A DNA stretch of 64,000 nucleotides from Mangrovitalea sediminis (GTDB lineage: Bacteria > Pseudomonadota > Gammaproteobacteria > Pseudomonadales > Oleiphilaceae), in contig NZ_NTLB01000004.1 of assembly GCF_002514725.1 (NCBI RefSeq), positions 124,001 through 188,000 of the forward strand, in the 5' to 3' direction. Under the pieces are notes generated by a model. It was not told the DNA's origin, ran no database searches, and saw only the letters and a list, made by a program, of their open reading frames with translations. Each line of letters opens with the position of its first letter. Within the stretch, counting starts at the first letter, position 1. Both the position numbers and the translations under genes were made by a program. Below, piece by piece: positions 8,018-16,981 of this stretch.

Positions 8018-9352
8018 CTACCGCATATGAAACAACTCCTGATGAAAGCGATCCGGCGGCAAGCCATGGCGTATAAAGTCATCGCGCAGGGCCTTACCGA
8101 ATCCCGGAGGGCCACAGAACCATAAGCTGGCCGACGACCAATCCGGCACTGCCTTGCGAATAGTCTCCCCATCCAGACGCCCATCCTTACTGTCGACCAA
8201 CAGGTGCAGGTGCACGCCGGCCGCCTCGGCGTCGGCCTTAAGCTTGTCGATGGCCGCCTGCTCGAAATCTGCGGTGGTATGAAAGAGGTCGATGGCCTTT
8301 TCATCCGGTGCTCCGGCCAACTGTTTGAGACGCGCCACAAACGGGGTAATCCCGATGCCCGCCCCGACCCAGATCTGGCGTGGCTGCCCGTCGGCAAAAT
8401 CAAAACAGCCGTAGGGCCCTTCCACTGAAACCGGCAAACCGATTTTCAGGTGCTCCCGCAACCGGCTCGTATGATCGCCCAGGGCCTTGGTGATAAAGAC
8501 GATGTGGGGATTCTCCGGGGTCCAGGCTGACGCAATCGTATAGGGATGTGCGCCTTCCTTGCGGCTGGACCTCACAAAGGCAAACTGACCCGCGGCATGG
8601 CCGGGCCAGCCTTCCTCAAGTCGAATACCGGTTTCCAGCACCCGCATTTCCGGATAGTAGGTCAGGGCGTCAACGGTCCCCAGCACCCGACGACCGGCCC
8701 CGACACGGCCCGCCAGAATCCAGAATGCGGCGGCGGTACCGGACAGCAGCAGGATCGCCAGTAACCAGCCGATAGGTTGCGCCCAGTAACTGGTTTTGGT
8801 GAGAATCAGTGCGTGATACACCAGCACCAGGTAGCCGACAGCCAGCCATTTGTGGGTTTTCTGGAACAGGTGATAGGGGAAACGTTTGATCAGGGCCAAG
8901 ACGATAAGCACCACCACCGCATAAAAGGCCCACTCCCCCAAATTTTCGGCAAACCCACGCTGACTGCGCAGCCATCCGTCTACGTGGCCGAGACCTTGCC
9001 CACCGCCGGTTCTGCGCGGCGGACGTGTCAGCCATCCCCAGCCGACCATCCATTTGGTTCCCTGCGCCCACCACCAATGCACGATGGCGACAACCAAAGC
9101 GGTAATTCCCAGCCATTTATGCAGGCGATACATCTTGTCCAGACCGTGAAACATGGGTTCCAGCCGATGAGGACGTAACGCGAGCAGCATCGCGATACTC
9201 ATGACGCCGATGCCGATCACACCGCTATATTGAATAAACACGGCGCGAAACGAAAAATACGTGAAAGGCTCCGGCACCCAGGTATCGGCGAAGAGCCAGA
9301 GAATTGTCGGAACCACCAGTATTGCCAGAAATGAAAGTCGGATTGCCTTCAT
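8018..9352 (-). CDS. Ferric-reductase-like transmembrane flavocytochrome
   Basis: A 444-residue protein. The N-terminal half (about 5-215) holds six or so membrane helices with His residues in helical positions (LHKWLGITALVVAIVHWWW near 80, KTHKWLAVGYLVLVYHALI near 165) suited to bind two hemes, as in ferric reductase domains. The C-terminal half is a ferredoxin-NADP reductase-like module: FAD site near HPYTIAS (about 270) and NAD(P) site GAGIGITPFVARL near 330, ending in a FCGPPGFG motif. It would pass electrons from cytosolic NAD(P)H across the membrane to Fe(III) or another acceptor. The ATG was preferred over the GTG three codons upstream. Confidence 0.88.
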   Translation of the reverse strand: MKAIRLSFLAILVVPTILWLFADTWVPEPFTYFSFRAVFIQYSGVIGIGVMSIAMLLALRPHRLEPMFHGLDKMYRLHKWLGITALVVAIVHWWWAQGTKWMVGWGWLTRPPRRTGGGQGLGHVDGWLRSQRGFAENLGEWAFYAVVVLIVLALIKRFPYHLFQKTHKWLAVGYLVLVYHALILTKTSYWAQPIGWLLAILLLSGTAAAFWILAGRVGAGRRVLGTVDALTYYPEMRVLETGIRLEEGWPGHAAGQFAFVRSSRKEGAHPYTIASAWTPENPHIVFITKALGDHTSRLREHLKIGLPVSVEGPYGCFDFADGQPRQIWVGAGIGITPFVARLKQLAGAPDEKAIDLFHTTADFEQAAIDKLKADAEAAGVHLHLLVDSKDGRLDGETIRKAVPDWSSASLWFCGPPGFGKALRDDFIRHGLPPDRFHQELFHMR

Positions 9353-9726
9353 TGCCACCACCCGTCATCCAGCGCTCGGAGGGAGATAGAGAGGGACGTC
9401 CTGGGGTCTGCCGGATGCAGTATTATCGATACAGGGTCCCCAAGACGCCGTTTTACGAGTGTGTGACCTTTACCGGACCGCCGCTATCCTTTTACGGCAT
9501 AAAACAGCCATCTCTTGATATGGCAAAGGTCAATGTGGAGAACGCCATTGACACGGCAGGGTTAAATCGACGAACCAAAGAATGGGCGCTGTTACCAAAC
9601 GAATGGGGGGATCTACCCGGCGGGGATAGGACAACGCGCAAAACCTTCCTGACGGGAACGCATTGCGCGCAGAGAAGATCATCGCGTCCACCGCCCTATC
9701 CCAAGACAGGGCGGTGAACTTCAGGG
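9353..9726. other. Non-coding gap between ferric reductase and cstA
   Basis: Apart from the cstA terminator hairpin at its right end, I see no gene or repeat here. An open frame on the plus strand (9304-9717) overlaps the reductase gene and has no family resemblance. Confidence 0.5.
9689..9716 (-). terminator. Hairpin downstream of cstA
   Basis: A perfect 9-bp stem, CACCGCCCT (9689-9697) with AGGGCGGTG (9708-9716), loop of 10. It lies just after the cstA stop. No clear T-run follows, so it may be a weak terminator or an mRNA end-stabilising hairpin. Confidence 0.5.
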
Positions 9727-11166
9727 TCAGGCCTGTTCCGGCGCCAACGCCGTTACCTCGACCTCATCCTGGTCACGGCGGCCACGCAGTAGCAGCCAAG
9801 CCAGAACCACCAGGGAGGACGCAATCCCGATGGGGCCGGCCACGCTCAGCGGCAAACCGAACCCGATTTTTGCCGACAGCAGGTAGGCATTGACAACACC
9901 GGTCATAAAGGTCGCCGGGATAGTGCACACCCAGTGGAACTTGTCGTGACGCTTCAACCAGGCAGCAGCTGCCCACAGCATCATTACCGCAGTCATCTGG
10001 TTGGCCCAGCCGAAGTAACGCCAGATCACATTGAAGTCCATGCGACTGATCAGGAAGCCGACAGCAAACAGCGGGATGGCAAGCATCAGGCGCTTGACGA
10101 TCGGCTTCTGGTCGAACTTGAGGAAGTCGGACAGAATCAGGCGAGCAGCCCGGAAAGAGGTGTCGCCGGAGGTAATCGGCAAGACCACCACCCCCAGGAT
10201 GGCCAGAACACCGCCGACGCGGCCCAGCAGCGAGTTCGCCACTTCATTGACGACGGCAGCAGGACCACCATGCGCCAGTGTTGCGTTCAGGGCTTCCGGG
10301 CTGTGATAGAAGGACATGCCCAGGGTCGCCCAGATCAGCGCGATCACACCCTCACCGATCATGGCACCATAGAACACGAAGCGGCCGTTTTTCTCGTTTT
10401 CCATGCAGCGGGCCATCAGCGGAGACTGGGTTGCGTGGAAACCGGACAGCGCGCCACAGGCAATGGTGATGAACAGCAACGGCCACAGCGGCAGGTGCTT
10501 GGGATGCAGGTTTTCCAGCGTGATGCCGGATGCATAGAAGGGCTTGTCGCTCACCATCAGTCCCACCAACAGGCCGACGGACATGAAGACCAACAGGGCG
10601 CCAAATACCGGATAGAGGCGGCCGATGATCTTGTCGATCGGCACCACCGTCGCAATCAGGTAGTAGCCGAAAATGACGGCCACCCACACCGGCACGGATG
10701 TGCCAGAGAGATTGCCCAGCAGCTTGGCCGGCCCCAGGACGAAGACCACACCGACCAGCAACAGCAGAATGACGGCGAAACCATTCATGAAATGCTTGGC
10801 GGCAGTGCCCAGTTCCCGCCCTACGACGGTCGGCACCGAAGCACCGCCGGCACGGACCGACAACATGCCGGAGAAATAATCGTGCACGGCACCGGCGAAG
10901 ATGGAGCCGATGACGATCCACAACAGGGCGACGGGCCCATACAGCGCGCCCAGGATAGGACCGAAAATCGGACCCAGGCCGGCAATGTTCAACAGTTGAA
11001 CCAGGTACACCTTCTTGGTGGACATGGGGACGAAATCAACACCGTCGTTATTGGCAATCGCCGGTGTCTGACGTTCGGGTTTGATACCGAAGATCCGTTC
11101 GATGATGCGTCCGTAGATGAAATATCCGCTGAGTAACAGCGCTGCTCCCAACAGGAACCACTGCAT
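9727..11166 (-). CDS. cstA: CstA-family peptide/pyruvate transporter (short form)
   Basis: A 479-residue integral membrane protein of the carbon starvation CstA family, with about 12 or more hydrophobic spans. Typical family segments are near the start (GIKPERQTPAIANNDGVDFV, then a PIFGPILGALYGP loop) and around AGAVHDYFSGMLSVR. Enterobacterial CstA and BtsT are about 700 residues, so this is the shorter form known from other bacteria. Family members take up pyruvate or peptides. AAAAAGGGGG precedes the ATG. It lies downstream of a LytS/LytTR pair of the kind that controls BtsT in E. coli, with three direct repeats in its leader, so pyruvate- or starvation-responsive induction is likely. Confidence 0.9.
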   Translation of the reverse strand: MQWFLLGAALLLSGYFIYGRIIERIFGIKPERQTPAIANNDGVDFVPMSTKKVYLVQLLNIAGLGPIFGPILGALYGPVALLWIVIGSIFAGAVHDYFSGMLSVRAGGASVPTVVGRELGTAAKHFMNGFAVILLLLVGVVFVLGPAKLLGNLSGTSVPVWVAVIFGYYLIATVVPIDKIIGRLYPVFGALLVFMSVGLLVGLMVSDKPFYASGITLENLHPKHLPLWPLLFITIACGALSGFHATQSPLMARCMENEKNGRFVFYGAMIGEGVIALIWATLGMSFYHSPEALNATLAHGGPAAVVNEVANSLLGRVGGVLAILGVVVLPITSGDTSFRAARLILSDFLKFDQKPIVKRLMLAIPLFAVGFLISRMDFNVIWRYFGWANQMTAVMMLWAAAAWLKRHDKFHWVCTIPATFMTGVVNAYLLSAKIGFGLPLSVAGPIGIASSLVVLAWLLLRGRRDQDEVEVTALAPEQA

Positions 11167-11223
11167 GGCTTCCCCCTTTTTGTGTTTGTAGGGTTGGTGA
11201 CGGGAGCGAGCCTAAGGGCGGGA

Positions 11224-11279
11224 TGAGCGGTCGGCAGCCATTTTTTGGCTGAGCGGTCGAAAGCCGTAAGTGAGCGGTC
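11224..11279 (-). promoter_or_regulatory. Three direct repeats, probable LytTR regulator binding sites
   Basis: Read on the minus strand, GACCGCTCA occurs three times, at 11271-11279, 11250-11258 and 11224-11232, with gaps of 12 and 17 bases. Direct repeats about two helical turns apart suit LytTR regulators. The ACCGCT core matches my recollection of the E. coli BtsR (YehT) site. They sit directly before cstA and overlap the last codon of the regulator gene. Confidence 0.7.
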
Positions 11280-11970
11280 AAAATGGCAGGAGGTATTTTT
11301 CCTTCAGTTGTTTCAGGTAACGACGCGACACCGGGATGACCGATCCATGACGGGTTTCGATCTCAGCACCGCCGTCCTTTTGGGCAATCGCCTTGATGGC
11401 ATCGGGATTGACCAGATACTGACGATGGATACGGATGAGCGGCAGTCGGGCTTCCAGGGTCTTCAGTGGCAACTGGCAATGCAGCGTCTCGCCACCCGCC
11501 TCCACCTGGATTCCGGTCAGGTCCACATAGGCACAATCGATATCGTCCGGCGCCACCAGCCGAACCGTGCTGCCCTGATAACAGGCCAGTCGCTCCAACG
11601 GTGCGACCTCGCCGATTCCCCGGGCCTCAATGCGTTTGAGGGTGCGGGCTAAACGCTCCGGATCAACCGGCTTGAGCAGGTAATCCAGTGCCGCTTCGTC
11701 AAAGGCATCCAACGCATAATGCTGATGGGCTGTCACGAAGACCAGTAACGGCCGCGGGTCGACCAGCAGGCTGCTGACGTCAACGCCAGACAGTCCCGGC
11801 ATGTCCACATCCAGGAAAATCACGTCCGGATGCAACGACTTTGCCTGCAGCAGCGCCTCCTTGCCATTCCCTGCTTCCCCAATCACCTTCACACCACCGG
11901 CATCCTCCAGCAGTGCGGCCAGCTCCTCCCGGGCAAGGGGTTCATCATCCACGATCAGGGCACGAATCAC
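11278..11970 (-). CDS. LytTR-family response regulator
   Basis: A 230-residue response regulator. The receiver domain (1-120) starts VIRALIVDDEP with the acidic pair intact, has the phosphoacceptor Asp in VIFLDVDMPG near 55 and a Lys in YLLKPVD near 104. The LytTR DNA-binding domain occupies about 130-228 (IRIHRQYLVNPDAI, GSVIPVSRRYLKQLKEKY). The GTG start overlaps the kinase stop by 4 bp (GTGA), so kinase and regulator are co-translated. It probably activates the downstream cstA through the repeats at 11224-11279. It resembles E. coli BtsR/YpdB. Confidence 0.92.
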   Translation of the reverse strand: MIRALIVDDEPLAREELAALLEDAGGVKVIGEAGNGKEALLQAKSLHPDVIFLDVDMPGLSGVDVSSLLVDPRPLLVFVTAHQHYALDAFDEAALDYLLKPVDPERLARTLKRIEARGIGEVAPLERLACYQGSTVRLVAPDDIDCAYVDLTGIQVEAGGETLHCQLPLKTLEARLPLIRIHRQYLVNPDAIKAIAQKDGGAEIETRHGSVIPVSRRYLKQLKEKYLLPF

Positions 11971-13646
11971 GACAGGGTACCTCTGGGCCAACTCAGCTCG
12001 GCACGGGTGTATTGCCCCGCCTGGTGTTGGAGCTGGAGTGTACAAGAGACGCCCAGGGCGGCAAAGCGCTCGCGAACCAGGGTCAGCCCAAGGCCGTCCG
12101 TCTGCTCCGGCATCCGGGCGGCACTGTCTTCCACCACCACACAGATGCGATGCCCATCCAGACGCGCCGATAAAAGCACCTGTCCACCTTCTTCCGCTCG
12201 CCCGATACCGTGCTTGATGGCATTTTCCACCAGGGTCTGAATGGCCAGCGCCGGCACTTTCTCATCCTCCAGCGTCTCGTCCAGCTCCTCGATAAAACGG
12301 AGACGATCCCCGAAGCGCGCCTTTTCTATCGCCAGGTAGTGACTGACATGCGCAAATTCCTGCACCAGGGACACAGTGACGCTATCCCGTCCCAGATTAC
12401 CGCGCAGGAACGCTGCCAGATGCAATATCAGGTGGCGGGCTTCCTGCGGAGCGCGGCGCAAGACGGCCGCGACCGTATTGAGACTGTTGAACAGAAAGTG
12501 CGGATTGACCTTGGCTTCCAGTGCGCGCAGTTCGGCTTCCGCCAATAGCGTCCGGCTGGCCTGCAACTGGCTGTGCAGGATCTGGTTGGACAAGACACCG
12601 GCGATCCCCTCCCCCAGGCTGCGATTAAGGTTGCGGAACAGTTTCCGTTTGGGCTCATAGAGTTTGATGGTCCCGATCACCTCATGCTCCCCCTTCAACG
12701 GCACCACCAGCGAAGATCCCAATTCGCAGTCGGCGGAGATGGAGCATTGATAGGGAATGGTCAGGCCGTCGGCAAAGACCACCTTATTGTCGCGAATGGC
12801 TTCCAACGTAATACCAGAGGAAATCGGGCGTCCCACTTCGTGATGCTCCGCCCCGACGCCGGTAAAGCCAAGGATCTGGGTGCGATCGGTAATGGCAACC
12901 GCCGCCACCCCGGTTTCATCCTTGACGACATCGGCGATGGCCTGGGCCGAACGGGCATTGAAACCGTCATCCAGCAAACCGACACAGCGCCGAGCAATAC
13001 GCAGCGCGCGGTTGGAGATCCGTGACGCCAATTCGTCGGTCTGGAACTTGGCATCACGAATAAATCCCATGAACAGCGCGGAACCCAGGGAATTCGCCAG
13101 CATCATCGGCAGCGAGATCGCCTTGACCAACGCCACGGCCTGGTCGAACGGCTTGGCCATCACCAGGATAATCAGCATCTGGCAGCCCTCTGCCACAATG
13201 CCCAGCACCAGCGCCTGCCAGGGATTGAATATGCGCTCGGTCTGCCCCCGCCGCTGCCAAAACGCGTGGACCAACCCGGCCAGCAGGCCTTCCCAGGTTG
13301 TGGAGATCGCACACGCCAGATCGGTAAAGCCACCCAGCGAGTAGCGATGCAGGCCGCCGGTCAACCCGACAGCTGTCCCCACCAGAGGACCGCCCAGGAG
13401 TCCACCCAGAATGGCACCAATCGCCCGGGTGTTGGCAATCGCATCCAGTGTCTGCTGACCGAAATAGGTCCCCATGATGCAGAAACCGGAAAAGATCGCG
13501 TACACCATCAGCTTGTGCATCGGCCAGCTGGACAGGTTGGCCAGTGGCCGGAATAACGGAGTTTTCGAAAAAAGATACGCGATCAGCAGATAGACACTCA
13601 TCTGCTGAAACAACGGCACAACCAGTTGTACGTCCATCGTCTCCAT
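11967..13646 (-). CDS. LytS-type sensor histidine kinase
   Basis: A membrane kinase of about 559 residues. It starts with a block of hydrophobic helices (about 10-200) of the 5TM-LYT type, including the NTRAIGAILGGLLGGP loop, then a GAF-like domain (about 220-345) and a His_kinase/HATPase module. The phosphorylated His is in NPHFLFNSLN near 382; the ATP-binding site has LVENAIKHG near 465 and a GLGLTLVRERF G-box near 525. LytS-type kinases such as BtsS sense pyruvate. It heads the kinase-regulator-cstA set. The start is uncertain: ATG codons at 13646 and 13637 and a TTG at 13682 are all possible. Confidence 0.92.
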   Translation of the reverse strand: METMDVQLVVPLFQQMSVYLLIAYLFSKTPLFRPLANLSSWPMHKLMVYAIFSGFCIMGTYFGQQTLDAIANTRAIGAILGGLLGGPLVGTAVGLTGGLHRYSLGGFTDLACAISTTWEGLLAGLVHAFWQRRGQTERIFNPWQALVLGIVAEGCQMLIILVMAKPFDQAVALVKAISLPMMLANSLGSALFMGFIRDAKFQTDELASRISNRALRIARRCVGLLDDGFNARSAQAIADVVKDETGVAAVAITDRTQILGFTGVGAEHHEVGRPISSGITLEAIRDNKVVFADGLTIPYQCSISADCELGSSLVVPLKGEHEVIGTIKLYEPKRKLFRNLNRSLGEGIAGVLSNQILHSQLQASRTLLAEAELRALEAKVNPHFLFNSLNTVAAVLRRAPQEARHLILHLAAFLRGNLGRDSVTVSLVQEFAHVSHYLAIEKARFGDRLRFIEELDETLEDEKVPALAIQTLVENAIKHGIGRAEEGGQVLLSARLDGHRICVVVEDSAARMPEQTDGLGLTLVRERFAALGVSCTLQLQHQAGQYTRAELSWPRGTLS

Positions 13647-13692
13647 CACGGAATCGGTTGGGTGGGCAGGGACAGGATCCAATGAAGCCGCT

Positions 13693-14130
13693 TCAGATGC
13701 CGGCCAGGTTCACCAGTTTACCGCAGGGTTCCTCGAAGGCTTCCCGGAAAAACGCCGGGATAGCCATTTTTTCGTGGGAGTCGGCCTGAACCATCACATA
13801 GGTGATATCGGACACTGCCACCCCTCGCCCTGTTTCATCGTCGTAAAATGCCAGACGGAAGCTGAAGGAGGTATGACCGAATTGGAGAGGCTCGACGGTG
13901 ATACGCAGTACGTCGTCGAACCTGGCTGACGACTGCCAGTCCGTCTTGAGGGACACCACCTGGTTGTCGATGCCCTGCTCCAGCAATCTGTCGTAGCTAC
14001 CGAAAAGCGCACGGTAATATTCAGTGACAGCCAGGTCGACATAGTCCCCGTAGCGGGCATTGAAGACCACTTTCTGGGGATCGCACTCGGCATAGCGCAC
14101 ACGTATGAGCATGGTAAATTTGTCAGGCAT
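13693..14130 (-). CDS. Acyl-CoA thioesterase, hot-dog fold (YbgC/FadM type)
   Basis: A 145-residue single hot-dog-fold protein. The active-site motif RVRYAECDPQKVVFNARYGDYVD at residues 10-32 matches the 4HBT/YbgC signature with its conserved Asp. Family members hydrolyse acyl- or 4-hydroxybenzoyl-CoA thioesters in the cytosol. The TetR gene upstream ends 12 bp before its start, so both are on one transcript; the kinase gene follows and could receive read-through. Specific substrate unknown. Confidence 0.88.
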   Translation of the reverse strand: MPDKFTMLIRVRYAECDPQKVVFNARYGDYVDLAVTEYYRALFGSYDRLLEQGIDNQVVSLKTDWQSSARFDDVLRITVEPLQFGHTSFSFRLAFYDDETGRGVAVSDITYVMVQADSHEKMAIPAFFREAFEEPCGKLVNLAGI

Positions 14131-14142
14131 CGGTGACTCTCC

Positions 14143-14730
14143 TCAGCGCCCTGCCACGGAAAAAATCAGGGCCTCGGCCGTGGGGGCCAACTCCAGCAAG
14201 CGGTCGCCCCGGCCATCGCTGAGAGCATATAGGATAAGCTCGTTGATCCCCGTGACAATCGCTAGAGCCAGGGGCTGTCCGAGTTCTTGTAAAGCAACGC
14301 CACTTAGCCGTTGCCGCTCCACCTGTTGCTGCAAAAATCCCGCAAATTGTTCAGCCACACGCCGCCGCACCGCCAACCCGGTTTCCCCGAGGGAGGCCAG
14401 CTCGATATAGAGTGCCTTCATCAATGCCGGTTTCGCCTGAATCGCCGTCAGATAAGCCCGGGTGATATCCCGGACCAACGCTGGCCACGCCTGTTCCGGC
14501 GCGCTGGCGTGAAGGATCACCTGCATCATGTCCCGGCTGGTGTCTTCGCACAAGGCGAGAAGGCAGGCGTCCTTATTGGCGAAGTGCTCATAAAAGGTAC
14601 GCCGTGACACCCGCGCCGAAGCCGCGAGGTCCGCCAGCGTAATATCTCGATAGGCTTTGTGCGCCAACGTATCGGCGAGTCCCGCCAACAGTCGCTGGCG
14701 GTGGTCGTTCGTGGTGGGAACCGTCGTCAT
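14143..14730 (-). CDS. TetR/AcrR family transcriptional regulator
   Basis: A 195-residue regulator with a TetR helix-turn-helix at about 10-60 (ITLADLAASARVSRRTFYEH) and a helical C-terminal ligand domain. It is divergent from an MpaB-family oxygenase. Two TGGTAC...GTACCA palindromes lie in the 156 bp between the two genes and are its probable operators. It is upstream of and nearly adjacent to the thioesterase gene, so lipid or acyl-CoA metabolism is the likely theme. Confidence 0.9.
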   Translation of the reverse strand: MTTVPTTNDHRQRLLAGLADTLAHKAYRDITLADLAASARVSRRTFYEHFANKDACLLALCEDTSRDMMQVILHASAPEQAWPALVRDITRAYLTAIQAKPALMKALYIELASLGETGLAVRRRVAEQFAGFLQQQVERQRLSGVALQELGQPLALAIVTGINELILYALSDGRGDRLLELAPTAEALIFSVAGR

Positions 14731-14794
14731 ACGGCGATTCTAGGTTACATCGAAGAACGCGTCCATGAACCAAACATCAGGCTCGCCACCAAGA

Positions 14795-14812
14795 TGGTAC
14801 TCATGAGTACCA
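14795..14812. promoter_or_regulatory. Perfect 18-bp operator palindrome (site 1)
   Basis: TGGTACTCATGAGTACCA is a perfect palindrome between the divergent TetR and MpaB-family genes. It shares outer half-sites with a second copy 41 bp away. Probable binding site of the TetR protein encoded at 14143-14730. Confidence 0.75.
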
Positions 14813-14835
14813 ATTCGGTGGCGACAGCACTATAG

Positions 14836-14853
14836 TGGTACCGAGAAGTACCA
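14836..14853. promoter_or_regulatory. Imperfect operator palindrome (site 2)
   Basis: TGGTACCGAGAAGTACCA repeats the TGGTAC/GTACCA arms of site 1, with a divergent centre. The sites are 41 bp apart, close to four helical turns, so two dimers would bind the same face of the DNA. It lies 34 bp before the MpaB-family start, a repressing position. Confidence 0.7.
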
Positions 14854-14886
14854 ACTATCTGATTACCACGTATACAGGAGGGCCCT

Positions 14887-16110
14887 ATGCCAGCCTCGTC
14901 CACCCCGCTACGTCATGGAGCAAACCGCACTGAAGCCGCCAGCATCGCCCGCCCTCTGGCGTGGTTGATAGGTGACAGAAACCTCGCAGAACCCGACAAG
15001 GAGCAATGGCAACACCTGGGACAGACCCTACTGCAGGGCGATCCGCTAGCCGATGACGTGGTGAACTGGTTGCACGCTACCGGCTTCAGCACCGGCCGCC
15101 ACCTGTTCGAACAGGCCCTCAACCGCGGAATCAACAGCCTCGCCAATCCTCCGCCAGCCCTGCAGGCACTGTTTGCCCGAGTCGACAAATCGCCGGAATG
15201 GCTTGACCGGGAACGCCTCCAACGTGGACTCGATGCCAGCGCCCGGTCGGGCAAAACGGGCATGCGAGTCTTACGCGATCTCGGTCTGATGGCGGGTTAT
15301 CAGGCCAGCGCGATCAATCAGACGCTGGTTAAAACGGGTGCACTGGAGAAAGGGGCGTCGCGCCGCATCGCGGAAACCACCAAATGGTGGATGGACTGCA
15401 TGACTCCCGGTGGCCTGGATCGCAACGGCGAGGGTTTCAAGACCACGCTGCGTGTACGGGTGATCCACGCCCAAATCCGCCGGCAACTGCTGAACCGACA
15501 GGATTGGGACTGCGCACGCTGGGGATTACCCGTCAACCAGTTGGATATGCAGGCGACCTATCTCGCCTTTTCCGTGCTTTTCATCCTCGGGCAACGTCTC
15601 ATGGGTACATTGGTGTCATCCCGCGAGGCCGAAGACATCATGCATCTATGGCGCTATATCGGCTGGTTGATGGGGGTCGATTCCACGCTGCTCAGCGCGT
15701 CGCTCAAGGACGGCTACATCGCCCTTTACCAGAACCTGCTCAGCCAGGCGACCGCCGACGAGACCAGCCAGCAGCTTGGCCGCGCCCTGATGGATGAACC
15801 TCTGGGCAGGCACTACCCCCATTTTGGCTGGCTTCTGGCACGCTGGGATAAGCAGGTCCACTTGAGCATGGTGCGCTGGTTTGTCGGGCGGCGGGGCATG
15901 AAGGCCTTAGGGCTCCCCGTATGGACCCTGCCCTGGTACCCACTGATGTTTGCACCGGCAAACGCAGTATGGTGCCTGTTGCAACGCGCCCTGCCCGGGG
16001 GGCGACAACGGTTGTCGCGCTGGGGACGGCAGGCTCAGAAACGGCAACAGGATATCCTGTTTGGACAGGAACACCGCGACATCACCCAGGTGGCAGGCCA
16101 TCAGGGATAA
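14887..16110 (+). CDS. MpaB-family oxygenase (DUF2236)
   Basis: A 407-residue protein resembling the oxygenase MpaB/DUF2236 family, which includes the fungal enzyme that oxidatively cleaves a terpenoid chain and rubber-oxygenase-like heme proteins. Supporting segments are the Arg/His-rich helices RVRVIHAQIRRQLL near 180, YLAFSVLFILGQRLMG near 222 and EDIMHLWRYIGWLMGV near 250, which match the helical family core as I remember it. CAGGAGG precedes the ATG. Divergent TetR and tandem operators suggest induction by its substrate. Real substrate unknown. Confidence 0.8.
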   Translation: MPASSTPLRHGANRTEAASIARPLAWLIGDRNLAEPDKEQWQHLGQTLLQGDPLADDVVNWLHATGFSTGRHLFEQALNRGINSLANPPPALQALFARVDKSPEWLDRERLQRGLDASARSGKTGMRVLRDLGLMAGYQASAINQTLVKTGALEKGASRRIAETTKWWMDCMTPGGLDRNGEGFKTTLRVRVIHAQIRRQLLNRQDWDCARWGLPVNQLDMQATYLAFSVLFILGQRLMGTLVSSREAEDIMHLWRYIGWLMGVDSTLLSASLKDGYIALYQNLLSQATADETSQQLGRALMDEPLGRHYPHFGWLLARWDKQVHLSMVRWFVGRRGMKALGLPVWTLPWYPLMFAPANAVWCLLQRALPGGRQRLSRWGRQAQKRQQDILFGQEHRDITQVAGHQG

Positions 16111-16297
16111 GACCGAGACATCATTGATGTGTGTCAACGATGGCAGGCAACCTCTCCATAGTTTCATACTCAGAGTGCTCAGTTTGTGTCACGCTGGCCA
16201 TTCCCCTGGATTCCAGTGTGAATCCCCTGTCATCGATTCCCTCACGGGTGCGAGCGAAAGACACATCGCATCCCTCAGTCCTCAAAAGGAGATTGAT

Positions 16298-16927
16298 ATG
16301 ACGCTGCATATCGGCGACACAGCCCCCGACTTCGACATCGATACCACCCAAGGCAAGATCCATTTCCATGACTGGATCGGCGATTCCTGGTGTTTTTTCT
16401 TCAGTCACCCCGCAGATTTCACCCCGGTCTGCACAACCGAAATGGGCCGCACCGCCCAACTCGCAAAGGAGTTCGAGGCACGCAACACCAAGCCCCTGGG
16501 CCTGTCCACCGATACCGTGGAAGAGCACAACAAGTGGATTCTGGATGTGAATGATACCCAGAACACCACACTGGAATTCCCCATCGTCGCAGACCCGGAC
16601 CACAAGGTGGCCCAGCTTTACGAAATGATTCACCCGGGCGAGAGCAACACTGCGGCCGTACGGTCCGTGTTCATCATCGACCCCAAAAAGAAGATTCGCC
16701 TGATGATGACCTATCCGATGTCGGTCGGCCGCAATTTCGACGAGATCCTGCGGGTCATCGATGCACTGCAGATTGGTGACAAGTACACCGTCGCAACCCC
16801 TGCCGACTGGCAAAAAGGCGACGACGTGATCATTCCTCCCAGCATCAGCAACGAGGACGCCCAAAAGATGTTCCCGCAGGGCTGGGACGAAATCCGTTCC
16901 TACCTGCGCCTCACCAAACTGAAGTAA
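16298..16927 (+). CDS. 1-Cys (Prx6-type) peroxiredoxin
   Basis: A 209-residue peroxiredoxin that reduces hydrogen peroxide or alkyl hydroperoxides. The peroxidatic Cys45 is in the HPADFTPVCTTE motif, with the supporting Arg in AAVRSVFIID near 126. The long C-terminal domain (TYPMSVGRNFDEILRVIDAL, then ADWQKGDDVIIPPS) places it in the Prx6 group. AAAGGAG sits before the chosen ATG; the frame is open far upstream but without sense as protein. Single-gene unit followed by a hairpin. Confidence 0.95.
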   Translation: MTLHIGDTAPDFDIDTTQGKIHFHDWIGDSWCFFFSHPADFTPVCTTEMGRTAQLAKEFEARNTKPLGLSTDTVEEHNKWILDVNDTQNTTLEFPIVADPDHKVAQLYEMIHPGESNTAAVRSVFIIDPKKKIRLMMTYPMSVGRNFDEILRVIDALQIGDKYTVATPADWQKGDDVIIPPSISNEDAQKMFPQGWDEIRSYLRLTKLK

Positions 16928-16950
16928 CGATTCGGTAAACCGCCAGCCCG

Positions 16951-16981
16951 ACGGCCCCTGCCACCCCGTGGAGGGGGCCGT
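16951..16981 (+). terminator. Hairpin after the peroxiredoxin gene
   Basis: An 8-bp perfect GC-rich stem, ACGGCCCC (16951-16958) with GGGGCCGT (16974-16981), followed by a pyrimidine-rich CTCCTCTCC. Lacks a proper T-run but is well placed as the end of the peroxiredoxin transcript. Confidence 0.5.

Noticed and set aside
9304-9717. A 137-codon plus-strand frame in the gap before cstA
   Set aside because: Overlaps the start of the ferric-reductase-like gene and the cstA terminator, and has no family resemblance.
9934-11136. A 400-codon open frame antisense to cstA
   Set aside because: It is the complementary frame of a well-supported membrane transporter gene, and its translation is His/Gln/Asp-rich without any family resemblance.
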